In this document: positions 42,766-51,870 of the stretch, piece after piece
Layout of the letters: each line of letters begins with the position of its first letter
Position numbering within the stretch: position 1 is the first letter of the stretch
Source of the DNA: Acidaminococcus timonensis
GTDB lineage: Bacteria > Bacillota > Negativicutes > Acidaminococcales > Acidaminococcaceae
Length of the DNA: 64,000 bases
Direction of reading: 5' to 3'
Assembly: GCF_900106585.1 (NCBI RefSeq)
Contig: NZ_FNWH01000006.1
Span: forward strand, 1,332,502-1,396,501
Made by a program: the position numbers and the translations under genes
Notes under the pieces: model-generated
Told to the model about the DNA's origin: nothing
The model's database searches: none
What the model saw: only the letters and a program-made list of their open reading frames with translations

Positions 42766-43872
42766 TCATTCCAGCATGGCCTGGAGGAATTCCGGTGCCT
42801 GGCCGCTCTGGAGACGGTACAGGCCGTTTTCGTACACCAGGATATTGTGCCCGGCGCTCTTGCGCATCCGGTTCATGATGGCCAGTCCCAGGTCATGGGT
42901 AGCCACCCCTTCACCCAGGATCACATCCACCTGCTGCCGGTCGAATTCCCGCAGCTCCGTGTACAGGTTCTCCGCCAGGGAAGCCAGGTCATGGCCCCCG
43001 TCACAGATCACCAGATTGGGATGGACCCGGGGCAGGTGTTTGATGGTCTCATCCAGGGCCAGCACCCCCACCTTCAGGCCGCCGGCTTCCGCCAGTATGG
43101 CTGCCCGGATCACTCCCAGTCCGGCTTCCGGTCCTTCGATCAGGTACATGGGCGCCTTGGGCGCATAATGACGGTACTTCATCCCCGGGGCTTTGGGCTT
43201 CTGATCAGGACGCACCAGCCCCGGATCCAGCTTCACGTCCCCCATGACCTCCTGGATCATTTCTTCGGTGATGCCGCCCGGGCGGAGGATCACCGGAACA
43301 GGACCGGTGGTATCGATGATGGTGCTCTCCACCCCGATGTCACAGCTGCCGCCGTCCAGCACGCCGCCGATGACCCCGTCCATATCCTGGAGAACATCCC
43401 GGGCATTGGTGGGACTGGGCTTGCCGCTTTTGTTGGCAGAAGGCGCTGCAATGGGCCGGCCGGCCAGATGGATCAGTTTCCGGGCCACCTGGTTGCTGGG
43501 GAACCGGACTGCCACCGTTTCCTGGCCTGCCGTCACCACTTCCGGGATGATGGAGGACTTGGGTACGATCAGGGTCATGGGCCCTGGCCAGAAAGCCGCC
43601 ATCAGCTTCTTCGCCATGGGAGACAGCCCGGAGGTCAGGGGCTCGATTTCCTCCATTTCGCTGATGTGCAGGATCAGCGGATTGTCCGCCGGCCGCCCCT
43701 TGGCTGCATAGATTTTCCGGCAGGCATCCCCGTTCAGGCCGTCAGCTCCCAGACCGTAAACGGTCTCTGTAGGGAACGCCACCACTTCGCCTTCCCGCAG
43801 CAGCTGGGCAGCCTGCTCCAGCTGAGGTTCCAGCGGTTCATCGTTCTTTAATTTCCAGTATTTCGTGACCAT
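42766..43872 (-). CDS. ywlC: Threonylcarbamoyl-AMP synthase (Sua5/YwlC)
   Basis: It makes threonylcarbamoyl-AMP from threonine, bicarbonate and ATP for the t6A modification of ANN-reading tRNAs. 368 residues: a YrdC domain (LREGEVVAFPTETVYGLGADG, KGRPADNPLILHI, RPIAAPSANKSGKPSPT) plus the C-terminal Sua5 domain (APGMKYRHYAPKAPMYLIEG). The start is ATG 43872 (AAAGGGGA upstream), which overlaps the end of prmC by 35 bases. Confidence 0.94.
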   Translation of the reverse strand: MVTKYWKLKNDEPLEPQLEQAAQLLREGEVVAFPTETVYGLGADGLNGDACRKIYAAKGRPADNPLILHISEMEEIEPLTSGLSPMAKKLMAAFWPGPMTLIVPKSSIIPEVVTAGQETVAVRFPSNQVARKLIHLAGRPIAAPSANKSGKPSPTNARDVLQDMDGVIGGVLDGGSCDIGVESTIIDTTGPVPVILRPGGITEEMIQEVMGDVKLDPGLVRPDQKPKAPGMKYRHYAPKAPMYLIEGPEAGLGVIRAAILAEAGGLKVGVLALDETIKHLPRVHPNLVICDGGHDLASLAENLYTELREFDRQQVDVILGEGVATHDLGLAIMNRMRKSAGHNILVYENGLYRLQSGQAPEFLQAMLE

Positions 43873-44746
43873 AGTCCGAATCCCCTTTCCCGGCAAAGAC
43901 CATCCGTTCCACATCACCATAGTCTCTGCAGACTTTCACACAATCGAAACCGGCTTTCCGGCACAATTCCGCCACCGGCTCCCCTTCATGGATGCCGATT
44001 TCAAAGGCCACCATGCCTCTGGGGTCCAGTACCTGCCAGATGTCCTCCAGGATCCGCCGATAGAAATCCAGCCCATCTTTTCCCCCGTCCAGGGCAGCCC
44101 GGGGTTCCTTCTGCACTTCCTGCTGCAGCCCTGGCAGATCTCCTTCCGGGATATAGGGCGGATTGGAGACCACCACCTGGAATTTGGGCTCTCGGGGCAC
44201 CCTGGCATACAGGTCGGAAACCAGCACTTCCAGCCGGTCCGCCACCCCGATGGTTTCTGCGTTCTCCCGGGTCACCGCCACGGCGCCGGGATTGATGTCC
44301 ACGGCCATCCCGGTGGCTTCCGGCAAACCGCCCAGCAGGGAGTCGATGATGGCCCCGCTGCCGCAGCCCAGATCCAGGATCCGCCGGGGTCCCTTCTCTC
44401 TGTTGAGCCGGATCAGGTTCTCCACCAGCAGCTCGGTTTCCGGCCGGGGGATCAGGGTATCCCTGGTCACCTTGAACTCATAGTCCATGAAGCCCTTTTT
44501 CCCCAGGATGTAGGCCACCGGTTCCCGGGCGGCCCGCCGGGCCACGTAGGTCCGATACTGCTTCAGTTCGTTTTCCTGCAGGGGCTCGTCGAAATTGGTG
44601 TACAGCTGGATCCGGCTTTTGCGGAGCACCGCACAAAGCAGCACTTCCGCATCCAGGCGCGGGTTCTCCACCCCTTTGGAGGCAAAGTACTGCCGGGTCC
44701 AGTCCAGGATCTTCAAAATGGTCCAAACCGTCTTCTGTTCCTGCAT
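43838..44746 (-). CDS. prmC: Release factor glutamine methyltransferase
   Basis: It methylates the GGQ glutamine of release factors. 302 residues: an N-terminal helical domain, the SAM site RRILDLGCGSGAI, and the NPPY motif in VVSNPPYIPEGDL that positions the Gln. Its ATG directly abuts the prfA stop codon (TAA-ATG), and prfA encodes its substrate, so the two are tightly coupled. Confidence 0.96.
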   Translation of the reverse strand: MQEQKTVWTILKILDWTRQYFASKGVENPRLDAEVLLCAVLRKSRIQLYTNFDEPLQENELKQYRTYVARRAAREPVAYILGKKGFMDYEFKVTRDTLIPRPETELLVENLIRLNREKGPRRILDLGCGSGAIIDSLLGGLPEATGMAVDINPGAVAVTRENAETIGVADRLEVLVSDLYARVPREPKFQVVVSNPPYIPEGDLPGLQQEVQKEPRAALDGGKDGLDFYRRILEDIWQVLDPRGMVAFEIGIHEGEPVAELCRKAGFDCVKVCRDYGDVERMVFAGKGDSDYGHEILEIKER

Positions 44747-45823
44747 TTATTTCACCTGCTGCAGTTTTTTGACCTGCTCGGCATTCATAAGAGCGCCCAG
44801 CAGCTCGTCCAGATCCCCGTTGATGATGTCCGTCAGTTTGTGCAGGGTCAGACCGATCCGGTGATCGGTGACCCTGCCCTGGGGATAGTTGTAGGTCCGG
44901 ATCCGTTCACTCCGGTCCCCGGTCCCCACCTGGCTCTTCCGGTCCGCATCCAGGGCCTCCTGCTGTTTTTCCGTTTCCATCTCATAGAGCCGTGCCCGCA
45001 GCATCTGCATGCATTTTTCCCGGTTCTGGAGCTGGCTCCGTTCGTTCTGGCACTGGACCACGATGCCCGTGGGCAGATGGGTCATCCGCACAGCGGAAGA
45101 CGTTTTGTTCACGTGCTGGCCGCCGGCACCGCTGGCCCGGTAATAGTCCACCCGCACGTCATTCATGTTCAGGTCCACATCCACTTCCTGGGCCTCGGGC
45201 ATGACGGCCACCGTCACCGTGGACGTGTGCACCCGGCCCTGGGCTTCCGTTTCCGGTACCCGCTGCACCCGATGGACACCGCTTTCGAACTTCATGTGGC
45301 TGTACACATCGGTACCACTGACCATGAACACCACTTCCTTGAAGCCGCCCAGTCCGGTGGGACTGGAGTCCATCAGTTCCACCTTCCATCCCTTCTGCTC
45401 GGCATAGCGGGTGTACATGCGGAACAGGTCCCCGGCGAACAGAGCTGCTTCATCGCCACCGGCCCCGGCCCGGATCTCCATGATGATGTTCTTCTCATCG
45501 TTGGGATCTTTGGGCAGCAGCAGGATGGTGAGCCTGTCTTCGTACGCTTCGATCTGTGGCTGGAGTTCCTTCAGCTCCTCTTCGGCCATGGCCGCCAGTT
45601 CCGGATCTTCCTTTGCCTTGACGATTTCCTGGTCTTCCTTCCAGGACTGGGCCAGTTTCTTGTATTCCCGATACACCGTGACAATCTCTGTCAGTTTGGA
45701 ATGGGCCCGGGTATATTTCTGCCACTGGTCCTGCCGGGCAATGATCTCCGGATCGCTGATCTTGGCTTCCAGATCCAGATACTTGTCTTCCAGCTCCTGC
45801 AGTTTATCCATATTCTCAAACAT
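44747..45823 (-). CDS. prfA: Peptide chain release factor 1
   Basis: It recognises UAA and UAG and triggers peptide release. 358 residues, with the codon-recognition region [17 protein letters not shown] (PET, as in other Firmicutes RF1s) and the catalytic GGQ in [21 protein letters not shown]. Upstream yqhQ ends 12 bases away; prmC follows directly. Confidence 0.97.
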   Translation of the reverse strand: MFENMDKLQELEDKYLDLEAKISDPEIIARQDQWQKYTRAHSKLTEIVTVYREYKKLAQSWKEDQEIVKAKEDPELAAMAEEELKELQPQIEAYEDRLTILLLPKDPNDEKNIIMEIRAGAGGDEAALFAGDLFRMYTRYAEQKGWKVELMDSSPTGLGGFKEVVFMVSGTDVYSHMKFESGVHRVQRVPETEAQGRVHTSTVTVAVMPEAQEVDVDLNMNDVRVDYYRASGAGGQHVNKTSSAVRMTHLPTGIVVQCQNERSQLQNREKCMQMLRARLYEMETEKQQEALDADRKSQVGTGDRSERIRTYNYPQGRVTDHRIGLTLHKLTDIINGDLDELLGALMNAEQVKKLQQVK

Positions 45824-45835
45824 ATATATTCCCCA

Positions 45836-46714
45836 TTATTCAATGATTTCTTCCGGCGGCAGCACCGCTTTCAGAGAAGCGATGGCCACCTCGATCTGAT
45901 CGTCGTCCGGCTGCCGGGTAGTCAGCTTCTGCAGGGCCAGCCCGGGCAGGATGGCCGTCCGCACCCAGGGCTTGTCCATGTGCTTACCGGCAAACCGGAT
46001 GATTTCGTAGCTGAGACCTGCCACCACCGGCATGAGCAGGATCCGGGAAAGGATCCGCTCCCACAGGCTGGGCCAGCCCAGGAACGTAAAGATGAAGATG
46101 CTGATGAGCATGACGATCATCAGGAAATTGGTGCCGCAGCGGGGGTGCAGCGTGGAAAAGGGCCGCACATTCTCCACCCGCAGGGGCAGTCCGTGTTCAT
46201 AGGTATAGATGGTCTTGTGCTCCGCTCCGTGGTACTGGAACACCCGCTGGATGTCTTTCTGGCGGGAGATTCCCCAGATGTAGAGCAGGAAAATGCAGAG
46301 CCGCAGCAACCCTTCGCACAGGTTCAGCACCACCGGATGCATCCCCGCATTCTGGAGCAGCTTCATGGCTCCCGTGGGCAGCACCACAAACAGCAGGATG
46401 GCCAGCCCCACAGAGAAGGCAATGGTCCCGGCCAGTTCCAGGCTGCTCATCTTTTCCTCCTCTTCCTCCCCGGAGGCCTGGGCCGAAAAAGACAGGGCCT
46501 TCATGCCGTAGACCAGGGATTCCACCAGGGAAACCACCCCCCGCAGGAAAGGTTTCTTCAGGATGGGATACCGGTCGCTGATGCTGCCGGCAGGTTTCAG
46601 GTCCACGGTAATCTCCCCATTGGGTTTGCGCACTGCCACGGCGATCTTCCCCGGTCCCCGCATCATCACGCCCTCGATGACCGCCTGGCCACCGACGCTC
46701 AATTTATGTCCCAT
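45836..46714 (-). CDS. yqhQ: DUF1385 membrane protein (YqhQ-like)
   Basis: 292 residues from the ATG at 46714 (AAAGGAG 5 bases upstream): KLSVGGQAVIEGVMMRGPGK at the N terminus, four or five membrane spans, and the conserved FQYHGAEHKTIYTYEHGLPL and HPRCGTNFLMIVMLIS. The family is common in Firmicutes next to prfA and rpmE, but its function is unknown. Confidence 0.92.
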   Translation of the reverse strand: MGHKLSVGGQAVIEGVMMRGPGKIAVAVRKPNGEITVDLKPAGSISDRYPILKKPFLRGVVSLVESLVYGMKALSFSAQASGEEEEEKMSSLELAGTIAFSVGLAILLFVVLPTGAMKLLQNAGMHPVVLNLCEGLLRLCIFLLYIWGISRQKDIQRVFQYHGAEHKTIYTYEHGLPLRVENVRPFSTLHPRCGTNFLMIVMLISIFIFTFLGWPSLWERILSRILLMPVVAGLSYEIIRFAGKHMDKPWVRTAILPGLALQKLTTRQPDDDQIEVAIASLKAVLPPEEIIE

Positions 46715-46745
46715 ACACGCTCCTTTATCCGCTTTCAGATACAAC

Positions 46746-46783
46746 AAAAGGAGTGCTGCAGCGTCTGCAAGTCACTCCTTTTC
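46746..46783 (-). terminator. Terminator of rpmE
   Basis: AAAAGGAGTG pairs with CACTCCTTTT over a loop with a further small stem (CTGCAG/CTGCA); the minus-strand tail is TTTTGTTG. Confidence 0.75.
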
Positions 46784-46795
46784 CGTGCGCTTTTT

Positions 46796-47002
46796 TTATT
46801 TTGCGTCTTTGCCGTACCGTTTGTTGAATTTCTGGATCCGGCCCTGAGCGCTCATATCACGCTGTTTGCCAGTGAAGAAAGGATGGCACTTGGAGCAAAC
46901 GTCCACGCGCAGTTCCTTTTTCACACTACCAGTTTTGAATGTATTCCCGCAGCCACAAATTACGGTGCATTCACCGTAGTTAGGATGAATTCCTTTTTTC
47001 AT
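46796..47002 (-). CDS. rpmE: Ribosomal protein L31, zinc-binding (C+) type
   Basis: 68 residues: [20 protein letters not shown], then [21 protein letters not shown]. The CxxC and paired Cys residues mark the zinc-containing form; the zinc-free paralogue is not in this window. It has its own promoter and terminator. Confidence 0.97.
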   Translation of the reverse strand: MKKGIHPNYGECTVICGCGNTFKTGSVKKELRVDVCSKCHPFFTGKQRDMSAQGRIQKFNKRYGKDAK

Positions 47003-47060
47003 TCTTCAAACACCTCTTTCTCAAACTTGCATTAATATATCCCGACATTAACGCTTGACA

Positions 47061-47089
47061 ATTATATCATACTCCCCCATCCGGTGCAA
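47061..47089 (-). promoter_or_regulatory. Promoter of rpmE
   Basis: TTGCAC (47084-47089), 17 bases, TATAAT (47061-47066) on the minus strand, about 60 bases before the ATG. Confidence 0.75.
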
Positions 47090-47092
47090 GGG

Positions 47093-48022
47093 TCAGAGCG
47101 GTTTTTCCAGCAAATTCCCGGAGGATCTTCCCCCGGTTCCCCCGCCTTCCGGCCCCCCGGCCATGGAAAGGAACAGCTTCATGGCCTGGGTCAGCCATTT
47201 GTCCTTATGGTAGAACAGCTGCCGGTACATGTGCATGCGGAAATCCTTCACGTCCAGCACCTGGAGCTGGTCCCGATAGATGCTGTTCTCCACCACATAC
47301 TGGGGCAGGAAGGAAAGCCCCAGGTTCCGCTGGACCATGTCCAGGATGAACCCGGTATCGCTCACTTCCAGGAGAGGATCCAGGGCCAGCTGCCGGGCGG
47401 CCAGGTGCTGGTCCAGGCTCAGCCGATAGTTGTCGGCCTTTTCCGTCAGGAAAAAGGGCTGGCGGATCACCTCTTCCAGGGGGATGTCCTTCCGGGCGGC
47501 CAAAGGGGAATCAATGGAAGCGACGAATACGATATTTTCCCGGCGCTGGAACACTTTCACCCATTTTGTATCATAGAGAGGTTTGTCCAGCACATAGACC
47601 AGGTCCACCTTGTTGTGGTTCATGGCATCCAGCAGCACACTGGGGGAATCGATGGTGATGGTGATGTGGAGCTGGGGATAGTGCCGGGACACATAGTCCA
47701 CCATCTGTGGCATCCGGGCCTTGCACAGGCTTTCGATCATGCCCAGCCGCAGGGCCGCTGCCGGAGGCCGATCGTGCATGACCCCCTCCAGTTCGTCCAC
47801 TTCCTGGAGGATGGGCTGGGCCCTTCGGGACAGTTCTTCCCCGGGAGGTGTCAACGTCACCTGTCTGCCCATCCGATCAAACAGCTTCACCCCCAGTTCC
47901 TGTTCCAGAGAATGTATTTGTACACTCAGAGCGGACTGTGAGTATCCCATTTCTTTTGCTGCTTCTGAAAAACTTTGCACTTCCGCAATTTTCAGAAAGC
48001 TCTTTAACTGTCTTAGTTCCAT
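47093..48022 (-). CDS. LysR-type transcriptional regulator
   Basis: 309 residues from the ATG at 48022: an N-terminal HTH (LRQLKSFLKIAEVQSFSEAAKEMGYSQSALSVQIHSLEQELGVKLF) and a substrate-binding domain (LRLGMIESLCKARMPQMVDY, VDLVYVLDKPLYDTKWVKV). It is divergent from the DAACS symporter gene, the normal layout for a LysR protein controlling its neighbour, with a palindrome between them. The ligand is unknown; serine or a dicarboxylate would fit the neighbours. Confidence 0.92.
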   Translation of the reverse strand: MELRQLKSFLKIAEVQSFSEAAKEMGYSQSALSVQIHSLEQELGVKLFDRMGRQVTLTPPGEELSRRAQPILQEVDELEGVMHDRPPAAALRLGMIESLCKARMPQMVDYVSRHYPQLHITITIDSPSVLLDAMNHNKVDLVYVLDKPLYDTKWVKVFQRRENIVFVASIDSPLAARKDIPLEEVIRQPFFLTEKADNYRLSLDQHLAARQLALDPLLEVSDTGFILDMVQRNLGLSFLPQYVVENSIYRDQLQVLDVKDFRMHMYRQLFYHKDKWLTQAMKLFLSMAGGPEGGGTGGRSSGNLLEKPL

Positions 48023-48062
48023 TTTGTCAAGGATTCCTTTCAATTATCAATTTTTTTCATCG

Positions 48063-48111
48063 AATCAATCGAGTTTATTAATTTGATTTATGCCTGTGCT
48101 CATAGTACACT
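48063..48111 (+). promoter_or_regulatory. Promoter of the DAACS gene with a LysR-type palindrome
   Basis: TTGATT (48083-48088), 17 bases, TACACT (48106-48111). The -35 box is the right half of AATCAA-N14-TTGATT (48063-48088), a likely binding site for the divergent LysR regulator. Confidence 0.5.
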
Positions 48112-48188
48112 GAATACACAGAAAAGTCAAACGCATCGTTCCCTGCCGGCGGGAATGAGGTTTGCAATTTCAGGGGAGGTTTATTTTC

Positions 48189-49379
48189 ATGAAACTCGGT
48201 CTTGTACCAAAAATTATCATTGCCATCATCATTGGTATCCTGATCGGACAGTATCTGCCCGAAGATGTATGCCGCACCGTCGTGACCTTATCCGGCATCT
48301 TCAGTAACTTTTTGAAATTCGTCATTCCCTTGATGATCCTGGCCTATGTGACCATGGGCATCGCGGACCTGAGCCAGGGCGCCGGCAAACTGCTGCTGAT
48401 CACTGCCTGCATCGCGTACGGTTCCACCCTGGTGGGCGGTACCTTCTCCTTCTTTGTGGCTGACAACCTGTTCCCGTCCTTCATCAGCGCCGGGGTACTG
48501 GATGAACTGGCCAAAACCGCCGGCAAGAGCCTGCCGCCGTTCTTCACCATTGCCATCCCGCCCATCCTGGACACCATTTCCGCTGTGGTGCTGGCCTTCA
48601 TCATCGGCCTGTGCCTGTCTTCCCTGCGGGGCAAGACCATCGGGGATACCCTGTATAACAGCTTCAAAGATTTCTCTGCCATCATCGACCAGGTCCTGAC
48701 CCACGCCATCGTCCCCCTGCTGCCGCTGTACATCTGCGGTACCTTTGTGGACATGACCCGTTCCGGCAAGACCTTCGTCATCCTGAGTGTATTATGGAAA
48801 GTTTTCCTGGTGGTCATCGCCATGCATCTGTTCCTGTTGTTCGTACAATTCATGGTGGCCGGCTCCTTCAGCGGCAAAAACCCCTTCACGCTGATGAAGA
48901 ACCAGATCCCCGGCTATACCACAGCCCTGGGGACCCAGTCTTCCGCCGCCACCATCCCTGTCAACCTGGAATGCTCCAAAGCGGATGGAGTCTGTGAACA
49001 GATCCGCAACTTCGTCATTCCCCTGTGCGCCAACATCCATATGTGCGGTTCCATGATCACCATTACAGCCTGTGCAACGGCGGTCTGTCTGATGTACCAG
49101 ATCCCCATCCACCTGGGCACGGTCGTACCCTTCATTATGACCCTGGGCGTTGCCATGGTGGCTTCTCCGGGTGCTCCCGGCGGCTCCATCATGACGGCCC
49201 TGCCCTTCCTGTGGATGATCTTCGGCAAAGAGCTGGGTGACCCCAACGGTCCCATCTGTGCCCTGATGGTTGCGCTGTACATCACCCAGGATTCCTTCGG
49301 GACTGCCTGCAACGTATCCGGAGATAATGCCATTGCCGTTGTGGTGGACAAAATCTACAAAACCTGGATCAAAAAATAA
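48189..49379 (+). CDS. Dicarboxylate/amino acid:cation symporter (DAACS family)
   Basis: 396 residues from the ATG at 48189 (GGGGAGG 9 bases upstream). About eight spans plus re-entrant loops: IAIIIGILIGQYLPE, FLKFVIPLMILAYVTMGIADLSQG, TALGTQSSAATIPVNLEC (the serine-rich loop) and GDNAIAVVVDKI. DAACS members carry glutamate, aspartate, serine or dicarboxylates. Serine is a reasonable guess because sdaAB and sdaAA follow. Confidence 0.9.
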   Translation: MKLGLVPKIIIAIIIGILIGQYLPEDVCRTVVTLSGIFSNFLKFVIPLMILAYVTMGIADLSQGAGKLLLITACIAYGSTLVGGTFSFFVADNLFPSFISAGVLDELAKTAGKSLPPFFTIAIPPILDTISAVVLAFIIGLCLSSLRGKTIGDTLYNSFKDFSAIIDQVLTHAIVPLLPLYICGTFVDMTRSGKTFVILSVLWKVFLVVIAMHLFLLFVQFMVAGSFSGKNPFTLMKNQIPGYTTALGTQSSAATIPVNLECSKADGVCEQIRNFVIPLCANIHMCGSMITITACATAVCLMYQIPIHLGTVVPFIMTLGVAMVASPGAPGGSIMTALPFLWMIFGKELGDPNGPICALMVALYITQDSFGTACNVSGDNAIAVVVDKIYKTWIKK

Positions 49380-49388
49380 TTTCTGCTG

Positions 49389-49520
49389 AAAACGCTCTGC
49401 TCTTTTCTCCCACTTTCTTTCATCCCTGCAGCGAATACTTGACACCGACTCCCTTCGTTGCTATCCTTTCTGACGTACAAGGACATTGCCAGGAAGCCAA
49501 AGAAAAGAGCAGAGCGTTTT
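49389..49520 (+). promoter_or_regulatory. sdaAB promoter framed by a 20-bp inverted repeat
   Basis: A perfect 20-bp inverted repeat, AAAACGCTCTGCTCTTTTCT (49389-49408) and its complement (49501-49520), encloses 92 bases. Inside lies a good promoter: TTGACA (49439-49444), 17 bases, TATCCT (49462-49467). Transcripts from the symporter gene could form the long stem; transcripts from the inner promoter could not. Confidence 0.65.
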
Positions 49521-49544
49521 TCTATTCCTTTCAGGAGGTACATC

Positions 49545-50213
49545 ATGAATATATTCGATATCATCGGACCGGTGATGATCGGTCCCTCCAGTTCCCATAC
49601 AGCCGGTGCCTGCCGGCTGGGGCGGGTGGCCAACAAGGTCATGAACAACGAAAAGCCCCAGGACGTGACAGTGGAACTGTCCGGTTCCTTTGCCCGTACC
49701 TACAAGGGCCATGGCACCGACCGGGCCCTGCTGGCCGGCGTGCTGGGCTACCACAGCTATTCCTCTGAAATCCGCAGTATCTTCAAGATTGCGGACCAGG
49801 AAGGCATTACCTACCACTTCATTCCAAAGGATATCCCCAACACCCATCCCAATACGGCCCGGATCATGGTGACCGGTGTGAACGGCACCAAATGCACGGT
49901 ACAGGGGGCCAGCATCGGCGGCGGCAACATCCGGGTGGATTACATCAACGGCATGAAGGTGGACTTCACCGGTGAACACAACACCATCCTGGTGCCCCAT
50001 TACGATCGTCCGGGGGTCATCGCAGCGGTGACCAACATCATGTGGCAAAAATACAAGGATGTGAACATCGGCAACTTCAAGCTGTCCCGTCCGGTGAAAG
50101 GCGGCATCGCCATGATGACCATTGAAATCGACGGCATGCCTCCTGCAGGGATGATCGATGATATCCGTTCCGTACAGAATGTCACCAACGTGATCCTGAT
50201 CCGTGCCATTTAA
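49545..50213 (+). CDS. sdaAB: L-serine dehydratase, beta subunit
   Basis: With the alpha subunit it forms the iron-sulfur enzyme that deaminates serine to pyruvate. 222 residues from the ATG at 49545 (AGGAGG 6 bases upstream): NIFDIIGPVMIGPSSSHTAGACRLG, GTDRALLAGVLGY, GASIGGGNIRV, and a C-terminal ACT-like domain (NTILVPHYDRPGVIAAVTNIM). sdaAA follows 10 bases later. Confidence 0.95.
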   Translation: MNIFDIIGPVMIGPSSSHTAGACRLGRVANKVMNNEKPQDVTVELSGSFARTYKGHGTDRALLAGVLGYHSYSSEIRSIFKIADQEGITYHFIPKDIPNTHPNTARIMVTGVNGTKCTVQGASIGGGNIRVDYINGMKVDFTGEHNTILVPHYDRPGVIAAVTNIMWQKYKDVNIGNFKLSRPVKGGIAMMTIEIDGMPPAGMIDDIRSVQNVTNVILIRAI

Positions 50214-50223
50214 GGAGGGCCCT

Positions 50224-51111
50224 ATGTTTAGCTATTCATCCATTGCAGAACTTGTAGAAGCCGCCGAAAAGAGCGGCCGGAAAATCAGCGAACTGGTACT
50301 GGCCGACCAGGCAGAAGCCCTGGAACAGCGGCCGGAGGAACTGTTCGATAAAATGTCCACGGACCTGGACGTGATGAGCGATGCCGTGAAATTCGGTTCC
50401 CGGAAGGACCAGAAGTCCACCTCCGGGCTCACCGGCGGCGAAGGCTGGAAAATGAACGAATACGTGAAACAGACCGGCGGCGGCCTGGCCGGCACCTTCC
50501 TCAATCACGCCATTGCCCGGGCTCTGTCCGTGGCCGGCTGCAACGCCTCCATGGGCCGGATCGTGGCCACCCCCACTGCCGGCAGCTGCGGCATCCTGCC
50601 CGGGTGCCTGCTGACCATGCTGGAAGAAAAAGGGGCGGATCGGAAGGACGTGATTATGTCCATCTTCACCGCCGGTGCCTTCGGCATGGTCATCGCCCAG
50701 AACGCCTGCATCGCCGGTGCCCAGGGCGGCTGCCAGGCTGAATGTGGCAGTGCCTCCGGGATGGCGGCAGCGGCTCTGGTAGAACTGGCCGGGGGAACGC
50801 CCCGGCAGGCAGCTGATGCCTGTGCCATGGCCATTGCCAACCAGCTGGGACTGGTATGCGACCCGGTGGCCGGACTGGTGGAAATCCCCTGCATCAAACG
50901 GAATGCCAGTGGCGTGGTCATCGCCTTCTCCTCCGCCGACATGGCCCTGTCCGGGATCCATTCCTGCATCCCTGTGGACGAATGCATCGAAGCCATGCAG
51001 GCGGTGGGCAATGCCCTGCCTGCCAGCCTGAAAGAAACCGCCGGCGGCGGCCTGGCTGTAACCAGGACGGGTAAGGCGCTGAAGGAAAAGGTGTTCGGGA
51101 AAGAAGAATAA
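50224..51111 (+). CDS. sdaAA: L-serine dehydratase, alpha subunit
   Basis: 295 residues from the ATG at 50224 (AAGGAGGG 5 bases upstream). Conserved Cys residues for the 4Fe-4S cluster lie in TPTAGSCGILPGCLLTM, GAQGGCQAECGSASGM and VCDPVAGLVEIPCIKRNA. Coupled to sdaAB; pyruvate from this reaction feeds fermentation. A terminator follows. Confidence 0.96.
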   Translation: MFSYSSIAELVEAAEKSGRKISELVLADQAEALEQRPEELFDKMSTDLDVMSDAVKFGSRKDQKSTSGLTGGEGWKMNEYVKQTGGGLAGTFLNHAIARALSVAGCNASMGRIVATPTAGSCGILPGCLLTMLEEKGADRKDVIMSIFTAGAFGMVIAQNACIAGAQGGCQAECGSASGMAAAALVELAGGTPRQAADACAMAIANQLGLVCDPVAGLVEIPCIKRNASGVVIAFSSADMALSGIHSCIPVDECIEAMQAVGNALPASLKETAGGGLAVTRTGKALKEKVFGKEE

Positions 51112-51119
51112 AAAACAAA

Positions 51120-51150
51120 AAAGGGGTTGTGAAAATCACAACCTCTTTTT
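51120..51150 (+). terminator. Terminator of sdaAB-sdaAA
   Basis: AAGgGGTTGTGA pairs with TCACAACCtCTT, ending in a T run on the plus strand. Confidence 0.8.
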
Positions 51151-51512
51151 CAGTGGCTGGTGGATAGTGGGTAGTGATTGGGAGAGAATTTTTTGCACGC
51201 CAGGCAGGTCTGTAAGCGGGTCGATCAGGACGATTGACCCCTACAGCGTTGAGATCATAGCGATACCGTACTCCCTCAGGCGGGCAGGGTGCCGCTGGCC
51301 GACCATGGAGCCGAGCGTAAAGCCATTTTCTGTTTCGCTCATCCGCCGTGAGCCTCGTTCAAGCGAAGCGCGTTGGCGGAAGGCGGATTGGAACGGCGAG
51401 GCAGAAAATGGCAGGGAGGCGACTTTGCGTCGGCAAGGGGTGCCCTGCCCGGCGGCGACAAGCCGGCTTGCTCCCCGGATGCTTCTCTTGTCATACTTGC
51501 TAAGGAACAAAA
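51151..51512. repeat. Gene-free stretch with a long imperfect palindrome
   Basis: No credible gene. At about 51269-51340 and 51382-51455 two arms of about 70 bases pair imperfectly: GGGCAGGG with CCCTGCCC, GCCATTTTCTG with CAGAAAATGGC, and ATCCGCC with GGCGGAT. The apex is GC-rich. The stretch begins with a TGGTGGATAGTGGGTAGTGATT tract of the kind seen elsewhere beside terminators (listed here in two parts: TGGTGGATAGTG and GGTAGTGATT). It could be a MITE-like element or a structured RNA. Confidence 0.5.
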
Positions 51513-51547
51513 AATAACCAGGATTCCTATTTGGAACCCTGGTTATT
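51513..51547 (-). terminator. Terminator of the divIC-like gene
   Basis: AATAACCAGGaTTCC pairs with GGAAcCCTGGTTATT; T runs lie on both sides. The stop codon of the divIC-like gene is inside the stem. Confidence 0.8.
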
Positions 51548-51823
51548 TTTTACCATGAACAGGGGAATTTCGTTCTTCCCTACCATATTGTGCTCATCCC
51601 GAGCCACTTTTTCAATATATTTCAGATCGCCCAGGTTTTGTTTTTCTTCTGCCAGGGCGGCATTTTCTTTTTTCAGTTTTTCGACTTTTTTCTCGGTCCG
51701 TACACTTTCCTGATGGATCTGGAAGATCCGGTAGCCCTGGTGGACTGCACTGACGATCAGTGGCAGGCAGCAGAACAGGACCAGGATCAGAAAGCGCTTC
51801 TGGGTCTTGTCTTTGGAAATCAT
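51527..51823 (-). CDS. Septum formation initiator family protein (FtsB/DivIC-like)
   Basis: 98 residues from the ATG at 51823. A short basic N terminus, one membrane span (FLILVLFCCLPLIVSAV), then a periplasmic coiled coil (QESVRTEKKVEKLKKENAAL) and the family end DLKYIEKVARDEHNMVGKNEIP. These proteins link the division machinery in the septum. In Firmicutes divIC lies at the end of the mfd-to-mazG cluster, as here. Confidence 0.88.
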   Translation of the reverse strand: MISKDKTQKRFLILVLFCCLPLIVSAVHQGYRIFQIHQESVRTEKKVEKLKKENAALAEEKQNLGDLKYIEKVARDEHNMVGKNEIPLFMVKNNQGSK

Positions 51824-51870
51824 ACGCTTGCCCTTCCCTCTTGAGACAATATCCGTCATGCTGCCTGGAT

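Noticed and set aside
43865-47035. A 1056-codon open frame on the plus strand
   Set aside because: It runs antisense across ywlC, prmC, prfA, yqhQ and rpmE; its His/Gln/Phe-rich product is typical of a shadow frame.
51167-51517. A 116-codon open frame after sdaAA
   Set aside because: It spans both arms of a palindrome, has no ribosome site and shows no family pattern.
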